A stretch of 64,000 nt of DNA, taken from the NCBI RefSeq assembly GCF_008641065.1, contig NZ_VTRS01000001.1, positions 917,231-981,230 of the forward strand. Direction: 5' to 3'. Below, piece by piece: positions 15,462 to 25,179 of the stretch (positions are counted from its first letter, which is position 1; each line of letters begins with the position of its first letter). Position numbers and translations under genes: made by a program. This stretch comes from Rhabdaerophilum calidifontis (GTDB taxonomy: Bacteria; Pseudomonadota; Alphaproteobacteria; Rhizobiales; Beijerinckiaceae). The notes beneath the pieces are model-generated. The model saw only the letters and a list, made by a program, of their open reading frames with translations, did not search any database and was not told where the DNA came from.

Positions 15462-16958
15462 ATGATCACCTACGGACATTTCATCGGCGGCCGGCATGTT
15501 CCCGGCGCTTCGGGCCGCATGGCCGACGTGTTCCAGCCGATGGACGGCTCGGTGCGCGCGCAAGTGGCGCTGGCCACCAAGGCGGAGCTGCGCGCGGCGG
15601 TGGAGAATGCGAAGGCCGCGCAGCCGGGCTGGGCGGCGACCAACCCGCAGCGCCGCGCCCGCGTGCTGATGAAGTTTCTCGACCTCGTCGCGCGGCACAA
15701 CGACGAACTTGCCGACATCCTCGCCCGCGAGCACGGCAAGACGATCGCCGATGCCAGGGGCGACATCCAGCGTGGCGTTGAAGTGATCGAATTCTGCCTT
15801 GGCGCGCCGCATCTGATGAAGGGCGAATATACCGAGGGCGCCGGCCCCGGAATCGACATCTATTCGATGCGCCAGCCGCTCGGCGTGGTCGCTGGCATCA
15901 CTCCGTTCAACTTCCCGGCGATGATCCCGCTCTGGAAGGCCGGCCCGGCGATCGCGGCCGGCAATGCCTTCATCCTCAAGCCTTCCGAGCGCGACCCCGG
16001 CGTGCCGATGCGGCTCGCGGAACTCTTCATCGAGGCCGGGCTGCCGCCGGGGATCTTCAACGTCGTCAACGGCGACAAGGAGGCGGTCGACGCGATCCTC
16101 ACCGATCCCGACATCAAGGCGGTGGGCTTCGTCGGCTCGACGCCGATCGCGGAATACATCTACACCACCGGCTGCGCGCATGGGAAACGCGTGCAATGCT
16201 TCGGCGGCGCCAAGAACCACATGATCGTGATGCCGGATGCGGACATGGACCAGGCGGTCGATGCCCTGATCGGCGCGGGCTATGGCTCGGCGGGCGAGCG
16301 CTGCATGGCGATCTCGGTCGCGGTGCCGGTGGGGCAGAAGACGGCCGACGAACTGGTGCGCCGCCTCATCCCGCGCGTGGAATCGCTCAGGATCGGCCCC
16401 TCGACCGATTCTTCCGCCGATTTCGGCCCGCTGGTGACCAGGACGCATCTCGACAAGGTGAAGGCCTATGTCGATCTCGGCGTGCGCGAAGGCGCGAAGC
16501 TGAAGGTCGATGGCCGCGGCTTCACGATGCAGGGTTACGAGAACGGCTTCTACATGGGCGGATGCCTGTTCGACGAGGTGACGCCGGAGATGAAGATCTA
16601 CAAGGAGGAGATCTTCGGGCCCGTGCTCTCCGTGGTGCGCGCGCAGGATTACGAGCAGGGGCTCAAGCTCTGCAACGATCATGAATACGGCAACGGCGTC
16701 GCGATCTTCACGCGCGATGGCGATGCCGCGCGCGATTTCGCGGCGAAGGTCCAGGTCGGCATGGTCGGCGTCAACGTGCCGATCCCGGTGCCGCTTGCCT
16801 ATTACACCTTCGGCGGCTGGAAGCGCTCCGGCTTCGGCGATCTCAACCAGCACGGCGCCGATGCGTTCCGCTTCTACACCAAGACCAAGACCGTCACTTC
16901 CCGCTGGCCGTCCGGCATCAAGGACGGCGCGAGCTTCGTGATCCCGACCATGGGGTGA
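15462..16958 (+). CDS. mmsA: CoA-acylating (methyl)malonate-semialdehyde dehydrogenase
   Basis: A 498-residue aldehyde dehydrogenase of the MmsA type, which releases CO2 and forms propionyl-CoA or acetyl-CoA from methylmalonate or malonate semialdehyde. Hallmarks: IAGITPFNFPAMIPLWK-like cofactor segment, GFVGSTPIAEYIY, the nucleophile Cys in GSAGERCMAISVAVPVG and the C-terminal FGGWKRSGFGDLNQHGADAF. Start 15462 follows AGGAGG. The usual mmsB (3-hydroxyisobutyrate dehydrogenase) partner is absent; instead it is the second gene after a nitronate monooxygenase. Confidence 0.92.
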   Translation: MITYGHFIGGRHVPGASGRMADVFQPMDGSVRAQVALATKAELRAAVENAKAAQPGWAATNPQRRARVLMKFLDLVARHNDELADILAREHGKTIADARGDIQRGVEVIEFCLGAPHLMKGEYTEGAGPGIDIYSMRQPLGVVAGITPFNFPAMIPLWKAGPAIAAGNAFILKPSERDPGVPMRLAELFIEAGLPPGIFNVVNGDKEAVDAILTDPDIKAVGFVGSTPIAEYIYTTGCAHGKRVQCFGGAKNHMIVMPDADMDQAVDALIGAGYGSAGERCMAISVAVPVGQKTADELVRRLIPRVESLRIGPSTDSSADFGPLVTRTHLDKVKAYVDLGVREGAKLKVDGRGFTMQGYENGFYMGGCLFDEVTPEMKIYKEEIFGPVLSVVRAQDYEQGLKLCNDHEYGNGVAIFTRDGDAARDFAAKVQVGMVGVNVPIPVPLAYYTFGGWKRSGFGDLNQHGADAFRFYTKTKTVTSRWPSGIKDGASFVIPTMG

Positions 16959-17355
16959 CGGGTTGCGATGCCGCATGCCGGGCGTGACGCGCGGGAGCTT
17001 CCGGATCTTCCGATCTGCCCCGCGCTTTCTTCAGCTGATTGGCTAGGATGCGCTCTGAAGGTAAGATTCCTGACAACAAGATCGCGCCAAGGTTGTGATA
17101 CTTGGTATTCAATTTCCTGTTTCTTGGATGTTCACTGCTGCAAGCGCTCTTTAGCTGATATTAACCTATCTGCACCAGATACTTCCCGTGGAGGGTGCAG
17201 GAATCAGGATTTTTGTGTCGCGCGGATCGATTTTAAACCATGCCTCGGCATGTGTTGCATATTATCGCATTGCTGATTTGTAGTTTATATCACAGGAATC
17301 TGCAATTACAGCCAAAAATTGTTGTGGGGACCTAGAATGGGGGGGGATTCGATCT
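16959..17355. other. Non-coding, AT-richer intergenic stretch before the chemoreceptor gene
   Basis: Nearly 400 bases without a convincing gene. From about 17060 the composition is visibly richer in A and T than the flanking genes, and the bias continues into the first 640 bases of the chemoreceptor gene. No terminator, tRNA or clear promoter motif was recognised; ATTAACC at 17159-17165 is an isolated CtrA-like half-site at best. Confidence 0.6.
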
Positions 17356-19038
17356 ATGTTGCACAGGTTGTCTGTAGCCAGAAGCTTCTTTGCTGTCTCA
17401 TTCCTTGCGATCTCTATGTTGCTGGCAGCGATCACGCTCGGGTTGCTGCATATGCGACAGGCCTTGCTGGATCAGAAGCGGGCAGAGATTCGTCACACGG
17501 TTGAGGCGGGGATGTCGATCATGAAATCCGCCTATGAGGCCGCCCGGGCTTCGGGGGTCGATGAGGCGGAAGCTGCGAAGCGGGCTGCGAATATCCTGCG
17601 CGACTCCCGTTTCGACGGAGGGAACTATTTCTCCAGCTATGATCTTTCTGGGGTGTCGATCATGCACCCGATCCGAAAAGATTTTGAGGGAACAAGCAAA
17701 CTTGATCTCAAAGACAAGAACGGGGTGATGATAATCCAGGATTTCATAAAGGTTGTTAAATCAAACGGGGGTGGATTCACAGAACACCATTGGAAGAAGC
17801 CCGGTAACGATTTTGAGTCTTTAAAAATTGCCTACAATGCGCTTGTTCCCGGGACAAATGTATTTGTCGGCGCAGGGTTGCACGTTGATGATGTCGATGC
17901 CCAATTGTGGCAGAACGCTCGTGATGTCGCCTATCAGATCGTGCCGGCCATCCTGCTTTTCATGGCGATTTCATATACTCTTCGCACCAATATATCGAGG
18001 GTGCTCGGGAGGTTGACCGCGAGCGTCGAGGGTGTCGCGGCTGGCCGTCTCGACACTGCAGTGGAAGGCGTCAATCGCGGGGATGAGATCGGCACGATCG
18101 CCCGTGCGCTGCTGGTCTTCCGCGACGCGCTCGCCGCCAAGGTCGCGGCGGACGAGGCCGCAAAGGCCGGCCTCGCGCGCGAGGCCGAGCGCCAGAAGCA
18201 GATCGAGGCGGCGATCGCCCGGTTCGAGGATATGGCTGAGAGGGTGGTGCTGACGATCTCCTCGACATCGAGCGAGCTCGAAGCCTCGGCCAACGAACTC
18301 GCCGGTTCGGCGCAGAACACCACGATCGAGGCCTCCACCGTTGCTTCTGCCGCGACGCAGGCTTCCACGACCTTCCACGGCCTCGCGGCCGCGGGCGAGG
18401 AGCTTTCCGGCACCGCGCGCGAGATCGCACGGCTTCTCGAGGATTCCACCCGCGCCTCGGCCGGTGCGGTGGCGAGCGTGAAGGGCACCGAGGCGAGCGC
18501 GCAGGCGCTGGTCAATGCCGCGACGCAGATCGGCACCGTGGTGGGGCTCATCAACGGCATTGCCGAGCAGACCAATCTGCTCGCGCTTAACGCCACCATC
18601 GAGGCGGCGCGCGCTGGCGAAGCCGGCAAGGGCTTCGCTGTGGTCGCGAGCGAGGTGAAGGTGCTCGCCGGCCAGACGACCAAGGCCACGGCCGAGATCG
18701 CGGAGATGATCGCGGCGATCCGGCGCGCCACCGACGAAACCGTGGCGGCGATCGGCGAGATCGGCGGCTCGATTGACCTCATCGACCGTGCGGCGCGGGA
18801 GATTTCCGGGTCGGTCGGCGAGCAGGAGCGTGCCACCAACGAGATCGCGACCAATGTCCAGCAGGCCGTCGCCGGCACCGAGGAAGTCTCGCGTTCGATC
18901 ACGCAGGTCTCCACCACCGCGCAGAACACGGCCGCCGCGGCGAGCCAGGTCCATGGCGCGGCGAGCGATCTTTCCCGGCAGGCCGAGATGCTGCGCCAGG
19001 AGGTCCAGAGCTTCCTCACGGCCGTCCGCGCGGCGTAA
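17356..19038 (+). CDS. Methyl-accepting chemotaxis protein with single-Cache sensor
   Basis: A 560-residue chemoreceptor. TM1 lies at about residues 9-31, a periplasmic single-Cache (sCache_2) domain at 35-190 ([18 protein letters not shown], then [13 protein letters not shown]), TM2 at 190-212, HAMP to about 265 and the cytoplasmic signalling domain with the hairpin tip [20 protein letters not shown]. sCache_2 domains usually sense small organic acids. No CheR-binding pentapeptide is present at the C-terminus ([10 protein letters not shown]). The first 640 bases are AT-richer than the remainder, with the switch at the TM2/HAMP junction, as if the sensor half came from elsewhere. Confidence 0.93.
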   Translation: MLHRLSVARSFFAVSFLAISMLLAAITLGLLHMRQALLDQKRAEIRHTVEAGMSIMKSAYEAARASGVDEAEAAKRAANILRDSRFDGGNYFSSYDLSGVSIMHPIRKDFEGTSKLDLKDKNGVMIIQDFIKVVKSNGGGFTEHHWKKPGNDFESLKIAYNALVPGTNVFVGAGLHVDDVDAQLWQNARDVAYQIVPAILLFMAISYTLRTNISRVLGRLTASVEGVAAGRLDTAVEGVNRGDEIGTIARALLVFRDALAAKVAADEAAKAGLAREAERQKQIEAAIARFEDMAERVVLTISSTSSELEASANELAGSAQNTTIEASTVASAATQASTTFHGLAAAGEELSGTAREIARLLEDSTRASAGAVASVKGTEASAQALVNAATQIGTVVGLINGIAEQTNLLALNATIEAARAGEAGKGFAVVASEVKVLAGQTTKATAEIAEMIAAIRRATDETVAAIGEIGGSIDLIDRAAREISGSVGEQERATNEIATNVQQAVAGTEEVSRSITQVSTTAQNTAAAASQVHGAASDLSRQAEMLRQEVQSFLTAVRAA

Positions 19039-19077
19039 GCACGGGAACGTGACCTGACTTTGCCCGACCGGCGGGGC

Positions 19078-19926
19078 ATGGTTCCAGCCATGCTCCGCGT
19101 CGTTCTGCTCCGTGCGCTGGCCGCGCTGCTGGCCATTCTCGCCACGGCGCCGCTGCGCGCGGCGGAAGCGACGCCCTGCGGGCCGGAGGGGCGCTGCACG
19201 ATCGACGGGGGCGAATACCGCATCCTGCTTCCGCCCGGCTGGGACGGCGCTGCGCCATTGCCGGTGCTTCTGCATTTCCATGGCTATCGCGAGAATGCCG
19301 CCGAGATCGTGGCGCGGGAGGATCTTCGCGCGTTCACGGCGCGGCGGGGGGTGCTGCTCGTGGTGCCGGAGGGGCTCGGCGGCACCTGGTCGCATCCCGG
19401 TTCGCCGGCGCAGGCGCGGGACGAGTTGGCGTTTGTCGACCGAATCCGGGCCGATCTCGCACGGCGCCTTCCCGTCGATCCCCGGCGCGTCCTCGTGTCC
19501 GGCTTCAGCCAGGGGGCGGCGATGGTCTGGAACCTTGCCTGCCATCGCGGCCACGATGACGCCGCCTTCCTCGCCATTGCCGGCACGTTCTGGCTGCCGC
19601 AGCCCGGACGCTGCCCGGCGGGTGCGCAGCGCCTGGTCCAGATCCATGGCGTGGCGGACCGGGTCGTGCCGCTGGAGGGCCGCGCGATCCGCGGCCGTTT
19701 CCATCAGGGCGATGTGTTCCGCGCCATGGCGATGATGCGGGATGCCAATCGCTGCGGGCCGGAGACAAGCCGGACCAGGCGGGCCGGGGCGCTGGTCTGC
19801 GACATCATGACCGGATGCGCCTCCGGGCGGGATCTCGCGCTCTGCCTCCATCCCGGCGGCCATGATTTCGACGCCGCCTGGCTCGATTTCGCGTGGAATC
19901 TCATCAACCGTGATGAAGGGCGCTGA
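19078..19926 (+). CDS. Secreted PHB-depolymerase/feruloyl-esterase-like hydrolase
   Basis: A 282-residue alpha/beta hydrolase of the LpqC/poly(3-hydroxybutyrate) depolymerase group with a signal peptide (MLRVVLLRALAALLAILATA, cut near LRAAEA). Catalytic triad candidates: Ser in VSGFSQGAAMVWN, Asp in IHGVADRVVPLEG and His in HPGGHDFDA; the oxyanion strand is LLHFHGYREN. It would act on polyester or aryl-ester substrates in the periplasm or outside. Start 19078 is chosen over 19090; both keep the signal peptide. Confidence 0.8.
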   Translation: MVPAMLRVVLLRALAALLAILATAPLRAAEATPCGPEGRCTIDGGEYRILLPPGWDGAAPLPVLLHFHGYRENAAEIVAREDLRAFTARRGVLLVVPEGLGGTWSHPGSPAQARDELAFVDRIRADLARRLPVDPRRVLVSGFSQGAAMVWNLACHRGHDDAAFLAIAGTFWLPQPGRCPAGAQRLVQIHGVADRVVPLEGRAIRGRFHQGDVFRAMAMMRDANRCGPETSRTRRAGALVCDIMTGCASGRDLALCLHPGGHDFDAAWLDFAWNLINRDEGR

Positions 19927-20033
19927 TCCGCCGGGGCTCGCCTCGTGCCGCCGGCTGTGGTAGTTCCGGTCCATGGGATGCAGGCTGAGTATGCTGTCTT
20001 GCGCAGGCCCGGCCGAGGGGGTTCGACAGAAGC

Positions 20034-20897
20034 ATGGATTTCGCTAGGCCGCAGAAACGGGCGTATCCGCCGGCCCGGAGCGCTGGCCCGACGCGCGCGG
20101 GCGCGCTCGCCCTTGCGGCCGTCCTGCTGGCTTGGCTTCCCGCTGCGGCGTTCGAGCGGCGTTGCGCGCGTGCGCAGGGGCTCGCCGGCGACGAGAAGGC
20201 GATCCCCGCGCTTTCCGAGAAGATCGAGAACGGCCTGCCGATCCGCATTGTTGCGCTCGGCTCTTCCTCGACCGAGGGCACGCCGGACCTGCCGAAGGAA
20301 GCGGTGTTCCCCGCCGTGCTCGCGCGGGAACTTGCGCGTCAGGTGCTCGCGCCGGTGGAACTCGTCAACAAGGGCCGCGGCGGCGAGACCATCCCGCGCA
20401 TGGTCGCGCGGCTCGAGCGCGACGTCATCAGCCTGAAGCCCGATCTTCTGGTCTGGCAGCTCGGCGCGAATGACGTGCTCCAGATGGACGGGGTGCAGAA
20501 TTCGGTGGAGCTGATGCGCGCCACGCTCGGCCGGCTGCATGCGTTGCGGATTCCGGTCGTGCTCGTCGATCTCCAGATGGCGCCGGTCTTCGAGCGCGAC
20601 CGCGACACGCCGGTGATGCAGGAGGCGATCCGCGAGGCGGGCAAGCGCGAGGGCGTGATGCATTTCCACCGCCAGGCGATCATGAAGCGGCTGGTGGATC
20701 TCCGCGAGGCGACGGAGCAAGATCTTGTGCAGCAGGACGGGCTGCACATGACCACGCTCGGGCATTTCTGTACGGGCGCGCTGCTTGCCCGGCAGATCGC
20801 GCGCGCCGGCATGCTGAAGCGAAGCGAGGGAACCGCCGCGCCTCCTCTTGCCTCTCCGCTTCCCCTTACCTCGGCGCACGCCAGCGGCCGCGACTGA
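20034..20897 (+). CDS. SGNH/GDSL-family hydrolase, exported
   Basis: A 287-residue protein with an N-terminal hydrophobic segment (GALALAAVLLAWLPAAAF) after a basic leader, so periplasmic or membrane anchored. SGNH blocks are intact: Ser in IVALGSSSTEGTPDLP, Gly in VNKGRGGETI, Asn in WQLGANDVLQ and Asp/His in QQDGLHMTTLGHFC. Such enzymes de-esterify lipids or polysaccharides. It converges on the beta-propeller gene of the opgC operon with only six bases between stops, so an envelope-polysaccharide role is possible but unproven. Confidence 0.85.
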   Translation: MDFARPQKRAYPPARSAGPTRAGALALAAVLLAWLPAAAFERRCARAQGLAGDEKAIPALSEKIENGLPIRIVALGSSSTEGTPDLPKEAVFPAVLARELARQVLAPVELVNKGRGGETIPRMVARLERDVISLKPDLLVWQLGANDVLQMDGVQNSVELMRATLGRLHALRIPVVLVDLQMAPVFERDRDTPVMQEAIREAGKREGVMHFHRQAIMKRLVDLREATEQDLVQQDGLHMTTLGHFCTGALLARQIARAGMLKRSEGTAAPPLASPLPLTSAHASGRD

Positions 20898-20903
20898 ACG
20901 GCG

Positions 20904-21983
20904 TTATTGCCCGATCGCGCCGGCGTCGGGGAAAAGCCGCAACCGGTCCCCGCCCATATCGGCGACCAGTACTGCATCGCCGAGATCGAGCATGGCCTTG
21001 ATGTTGCCGCCGGGGCCGAGTTCGCCCACTTCGTCGAAACGGTCGAGATCCGGGCGATAGCGCACCAGAGCGCGGCGGCCGGCATCGGCGATCAGCACGG
21101 AACCGTCCGCGCGCACGGCGAGCGCCTGCGGACGGCTCTCTGCCCAGGGCAGGCGGGCGATCGTCCAGGTGCCGCGCCCGTTGATGCGGGCGATGGTCTG
21201 CGTTTTCATGAACGCGACCCAGATCTCGCCGCGCGGGCCGATCGCAACGCCCCGCGCGCCCGATTGGCCGGGCGGCAGGGCGGCGGAACTGAACCGCGCG
21301 CGGCTGGGATCGATCAGGATCATGCGACCGGATTTCCAGGCGATGAAGCAGACCGGGCCGCCCGGCGCGCTGGCGCCGAGGGCGAGGCCCTGGAGATCGT
21401 CATGCGAGGTTACGTCCGTCACGCCGGTGGCGAGATCGTGGCTGCCGAGCCAGCCCGAGGCGCCGACGAACCAGACGCGGCCATTCGCGTCGACACGCAG
21501 GCCGGCGAGATCGAGGAAGGGCAGCTCGGGCGGCATGGCGATGCGGCTCGCCTCGCCGGTTTCCGGGTTCAGGCGGTGGATGACATTGAGCCCGCGATCG
21601 CTGGCGAGGATCGACCTGTCCGGCGCTTCGGCGATCGCATAGGGCCGCGCGCCGGTGCCGAGCGGAAAATACCGCACCTCGCCCGTCGCGCGGTCGAGAC
21701 GGCCGAGCGCGCCGAGCGCCGAGGCCGGAAACCAGATCGCACCATCGGAGGCGGCGGCGAGATCCGTCGGCTGGCTCGCCGTCGTCAGGGCGATGTCGCG
21801 CGGCGGCGCGAAGCTGTGCGGGCGGGGCGCGAGTTCGGCCGGCACTTCCGTGTGTGGTGCGGCGGGCAGGGACCCGGCCAAGGCTCCCGCCTTACCGCGC
21901 TTCGGCGCCTCGGCGGCGCCGGCAAGGCCGGCCGCGAATGCGAGGGCCAGAAGGGAGGCGGAAAGGCCGAGCCGGGGCATCAT
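20904..21983 (-). CDS. Exported beta-propeller protein (virginiamycin B lyase-like)
   Basis: A 359-residue protein with a signal peptide (MMPRLGLSASLLALAFAAGL, cut near AGAAEA) and about six propeller repeats with strands of the type DGAIWFPASALGALGRLD, NGRVWFVGASGWLGSHD, RGEIWVAFMKTQTIARIN and DGSVLIADAGRRALVRY. This pattern fits the Vgb/SMP-30/NHL-like streptogramin lyase group; lyase activity should not be assumed. It starts 13 bases after the opgC stop, so it is the second gene of that operon. Confidence 0.7.
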   Translation of the reverse strand: MMPRLGLSASLLALAFAAGLAGAAEAPKRGKAGALAGSLPAAPHTEVPAELAPRPHSFAPPRDIALTTASQPTDLAAASDGAIWFPASALGALGRLDRATGEVRYFPLGTGARPYAIAEAPDRSILASDRGLNVIHRLNPETGEASRIAMPPELPFLDLAGLRVDANGRVWFVGASGWLGSHDLATGVTDVTSHDDLQGLALGASAPGGPVCFIAWKSGRMILIDPSRARFSSAALPPGQSGARGVAIGPRGEIWVAFMKTQTIARINGRGTWTIARLPWAESRPQALAVRADGSVLIADAGRRALVRYRPDLDRFDEVGELGPGGNIKAMLDLGDAVLVADMGGDRLRLFPDAGAIGQ

Positions 21984-21996
21984 GGGTGGAAGAATC

Positions 21997-23181
21997 TCAT
22001 GCGGCCCGGTCGCCAGCAAGGGGGATGGCCGGTTGCGGGCGGGCGGCCAGCGCGGCATTGGTGACGCGCCGCCATTCGAGCAGCGCGCCCAGCGCGATCA
22101 GGGCCGCGATGCCGCCGGCATTGACGAGCCCGATCGCGAGCGGCGCGAAGCCGTGCAGCGTGGCGATGATGCCGCCGATGACCGAGAGCACGATCGACAG
22201 CGCGAAGACCTCCAGCGAATGCCGGCCGGCGGCGCCGATCTGCCGGGCGAGGGGCGATGCCAGCCAGCGCGCGCCGGCATCGACGAGGCGGGTGGCAAGC
22301 CAGAACTTCGCCAGCGCGTCGATCAGCCGCAGCGGGTGGAGATCGGTCTTGGTGATGGTCGCGAGCGAGGCCGGGTTGACGACGATGACGTTCTCGAGCC
22401 CCGGCAATTGCCGCCAGGGCGCGACGACGAGGATCGCCACGATCGAGAACAGCGCGGCCGCCAGCGTCACAAGCCCTTGCGTGCGCGCGCTCACCGTCAG
22501 GCGCGGCCCGCCCGGCGCGCGCAGGGCCTGCCCGATCGTGAAGCCGATCACGAACAGGATCTGCCATGCGAAGGGATTGAAGAACCATTCCCGCGCCGTG
22601 CGGCTGTTCGGCAGGTTGAACGGCGCCGCATGCACCGCGACATAGAGCGCCGCGCTCAGCAGCAGCGGCAGCGCCCAATGCCGGCGCGCGAGCAGGAACA
22701 AGGCCGGCAGCGCCGCGAGTAGCACGATGTAAAGCGGAAGGATGTCGAGATAGCCGGGCAGGAAGGTCAGCCGCAGCACATCGACGATGAAGCCCGCCGG
22801 CGCCTGGAGGAAGACGTCGAAGCCGATCGCCTCCATGTAGCTTGTGTCGTTGTAGCGCTCCTGCGCGATGACGCAGATGCCGGCAAGGACCAGGAACAGC
22901 ATCAGATGCGTGATGTAGAGCGTCCAGATCCGCGAGAGCACGGCGAAGCTGCCGGCGCCGAAGGCGTCCCGGTCGAAATAGCGGCCATAGGCGAGCGCCG
23001 CCGAGATCCCGGCCAGCAGGACGAACACCTCGGCCGAATCGGAAAAGCCCCAGGAGCGCTGGGTCGCGAGGCTCCAGGGATTGCCGGAAATGTGATTGAC
23101 GAAGATCATCAGCAGCGCGAGACCGCGGAAGAAATCGATCCGCGGATCCCGACCGAACGTGCTGACCGCCGAAGGCGCCAT
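21997..23181 (-). CDS. opgC: OpgC family membrane acyltransferase
   Basis: A 394-residue polytopic protein (about ten hydrophobic segments) with the OpgC hallmarks RDPRIDFFRGLALLMIFVNH at the N-terminus and the block SWGFSDSAEVFVLLAGISAA. In related bacteria OpgC transfers succinyl groups to osmoregulated periplasmic glucans. The first gene of a two-gene operon with the propeller protein. No opgG/opgH glucan synthesis genes are in the window. Confidence 0.9.
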   Translation of the reverse strand: MAPSAVSTFGRDPRIDFFRGLALLMIFVNHISGNPWSLATQRSWGFSDSAEVFVLLAGISAALAYGRYFDRDAFGAGSFAVLSRIWTLYITHLMLFLVLAGICVIAQERYNDTSYMEAIGFDVFLQAPAGFIVDVLRLTFLPGYLDILPLYIVLLAALPALFLLARRHWALPLLLSAALYVAVHAAPFNLPNSRTAREWFFNPFAWQILFVIGFTIGQALRAPGGPRLTVSARTQGLVTLAAALFSIVAILVVAPWRQLPGLENVIVVNPASLATITKTDLHPLRLIDALAKFWLATRLVDAGARWLASPLARQIGAAGRHSLEVFALSIVLSVIGGIIATLHGFAPLAIGLVNAGGIAALIALGALLEWRRVTNAALAARPQPAIPLAGDRAA

Positions 23182-23316
23182 TGCGAACCCCCACCCTGTC
23201 CTGACACGAGCCGTGGGCCCAAACCGCCCGTGACGAAGCCTAGCCGCACAAACCCCCAGCAGGATTTCCGCTAGGTTAAGATCGCGACAGAATTACGGTC
23301 GGACCCGCGGTTCCGA

Positions 23317-24090
23317 TCACATCGGCGTGACGATGCGGCGGTAGAGATGCCAGGTCGTGTGCCCCAGCACCGGCAGGGTGACGAGCAGGCCGAGGAAGGC
23401 CGGCAGGGCGGAGAGGATCATCAGCAGCACGATGATCGCCGCCCAGCCGATCATCGGTCCGGGGCTCGCCGCCACCGCGCGCACGGAGGTGATCATCGCG
23501 GTGACGAAATCCACCTCGCGATCGAGCAGCAGCGGGAAGGACACCACCGTCAGCGTGAACAGAATGAGCGACAGCGCCGCCCCGACAAGATTGCCGACCG
23601 CAAGGAATACCAGCCCCTCGCTTGTCGTCAGCACATGGACGAAGAAGTCGCGGAAGGTCGCGAAGGAGGCGTTGATGCCGAGGAACAGCGCCATCAGCAG
23701 CCGCACCTGATACATCCAGATGATGAAGATGAAGAGCGTGACGAAGGCCATCCAGCCGATTTCGGACCGGCCGCGCATCGCCCGCCACAGCATGCCGGGG
23801 GAGATGTCCTCGCCCGCCTCCCGCCGGCGGCTCACCTCGTAGAGGCCGACCGCGACGAAGGGGCCGATCAGCGCGAAGCCGGCCGCGAGCGGATAGGCGA
23901 GATAGCTCATGCCGAGCGCCGCGATCGAGGCGATGATCGCGATGCCGCCGAGCGCGTAGAGCAGCCCGAAGGCGAGGCCATAGGCCGGATTTGCCTGGAA
24001 ATCGCGCAGGCCGAGCGCGAGCGCCTCGGCGATGTCCTTCGCGGTGATCGGCCGGACGATCGGATCGACCCGGCCCGACAGCGTGCTCAT
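23317..24090 (-). CDS. DUF2189 membrane protein
   Basis: A 257-residue inner-membrane protein with six hydrophobic segments, starting VRPITAKDIAEALALGLRDF and continuing GLLYALGGIAIIASIA and the central GWMAFVTLFIFIIWMYQVRL, the pattern of DUF2189 (related to predicted integral membrane proteins next to cytochrome genes in some alphaproteobacteria). Function unknown. Start 24090 has GGGAGGA in front. It diverges from a LysR gene. Confidence 0.75.
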   Translation of the reverse strand: MSTLSGRVDPIVRPITAKDIAEALALGLRDFQANPAYGLAFGLLYALGGIAIIASIAALGMSYLAYPLAAGFALIGPFVAVGLYEVSRRREAGEDISPGMLWRAMRGRSEIGWMAFVTLFIFIIWMYQVRLLMALFLGINASFATFRDFFVHVLTTSEGLVFLAVGNLVGAALSLILFTLTVVSFPLLLDREVDFVTAMITSVRAVAASPGPMIGWAAIIVLLMILSALPAFLGLLVTLPVLGHTTWHLYRRIVTPM

Positions 24091-24213
24091 GCAGCTCCTC
24101 CCGCTCTTGCGCCGGCGTTTTTTCGCGGATCCGGCCGGTGCTGGCCTTTGCCGCATGATCTGCGGCAGGATGGCGGGAATCAAGATCCCGTTCGGGGCTT
24201 CGGGGAGGAGCGC

Positions 24214-25125
24214 ATGCGTATCGACGTGCTCGGATTGCAGGCCTTTCTCAGCATCGCCGAGCGCGGCAGCTTCCACGCCGCCGCGGCGCATCTCAACCTG
24301 TCGCAGACCGCACTCAGCCACCGCATCCGCAAGCTGGAGGAGGGGCTCGGCGTGCGGCTTCTCGCCCGGACGACGCGGCAGGTGGCGCTGACGCCGGCGG
24401 GTGTGGAATTGCTGCCGAAGGCCCGGCGGCTTCTCGATGAACTCGGCGATGCCTTCGAGGAGCTGCGGCTTCAGGCGCGGCGCTCCGACGAGCGGATCGC
24501 GATCGGCTGCCTGCCGACCGTGGCACTCAAATGCCTGCCGCGCGTGCTGGCGCGGTTCCAGACCCTCTATCCAGGCACCAGCGTGCGGTTGTTCGACAAT
24601 CCGGCTTCCGAGATCGCCGACCGTGTCCAGAACGGCCAGGCGGCGTTCGGGATCACGATCGTCGCGGCCAATCGCTGGGATCTCGATCTCGCGCCGCTGG
24701 TGCGGGAGCCGCTGGTTCTGGTCTGCCGCCGCGATCAGCCGCCGGCGCAGCGGCCGGCGTTGACCTGGAACGATCTCGACGGGCTGCCGCTGGTGCGCAT
24801 CAGCACCGAGACCGGCAACCGCGTGCTGGTGGATGACGTGCTCGGCGAACGCCGGGACCGGCTGATCTGGCGCTACGAGGTCCAGCGCGCGACCACCGCC
24901 GTCAGTCTCGTCCGGGCCGGGATCGCCTATGCCGTGGTGCCGCAGCTTGCCTTCGATCTTGTCGGTGACGGGCATTTGCGGGCGGTGCCGCTGGTCGAGC
25001 CGGTGGTCTACCGCACGCTCGGCGTCATCACCCGCAAGGGATTCCCGCTGGACCCTGCGGCGGAGGCCCTTCTCGGTCTGATCGGCGAGACCCTGCGCGA
25101 CACCTTTCCGGACAAGGTTGCCTGA
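24214..25125 (+). CDS. LysR-family regulator upstream of the aromatic catabolism block
   Basis: A 303-residue LysR protein: HTH at residues 1-60 (LGLQAFLSIAERGSFHAAAA, then LSQTALSHRIRKLEEGLGVR) and an effector domain from about residue 90. Start at 24214 follows GGGGAGGAG; the same frame is open for 870 bases upstream, antisense to the DUF2189 gene, but that part is not coding. It precedes the 25.3-36.4 kb catabolic block in the same direction and is its likely regulator. Confidence 0.9.
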   Translation: MRIDVLGLQAFLSIAERGSFHAAAAHLNLSQTALSHRIRKLEEGLGVRLLARTTRQVALTPAGVELLPKARRLLDELGDAFEELRLQARRSDERIAIGCLPTVALKCLPRVLARFQTLYPGTSVRLFDNPASEIADRVQNGQAAFGITIVAANRWDLDLAPLVREPLVLVCRRDQPPAQRPALTWNDLDGLPLVRISTETGNRVLVDDVLGERRDRLIWRYEVQRATTAVSLVRAGIAYAVVPQLAFDLVGDGHLRAVPLVEPVVYRTLGVITRKGFPLDPAAEALLGLIGETLRDTFPDKVA

Positions 25126-25179
25126 AGCGCGTGTGTCGCCCCAGGCGGCGTTTGCCGGGGCTGGGCAAGATGACGGTCA

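Noticed and set aside
16959..17355. Short reading frames and a possible tRNA or sRNA in the AT-richer gap
   Set aside because: No cloverleaf, no terminator-like stem with T run and no ribosome binding site before the short frames were found.
20904..21983. Calling the beta-propeller a streptogramin resistance lyase
   Set aside because: The propeller pattern alone does not show lyase activity; the protein is exported and in an opgC operon, unlike cytoplasmic Vgb.
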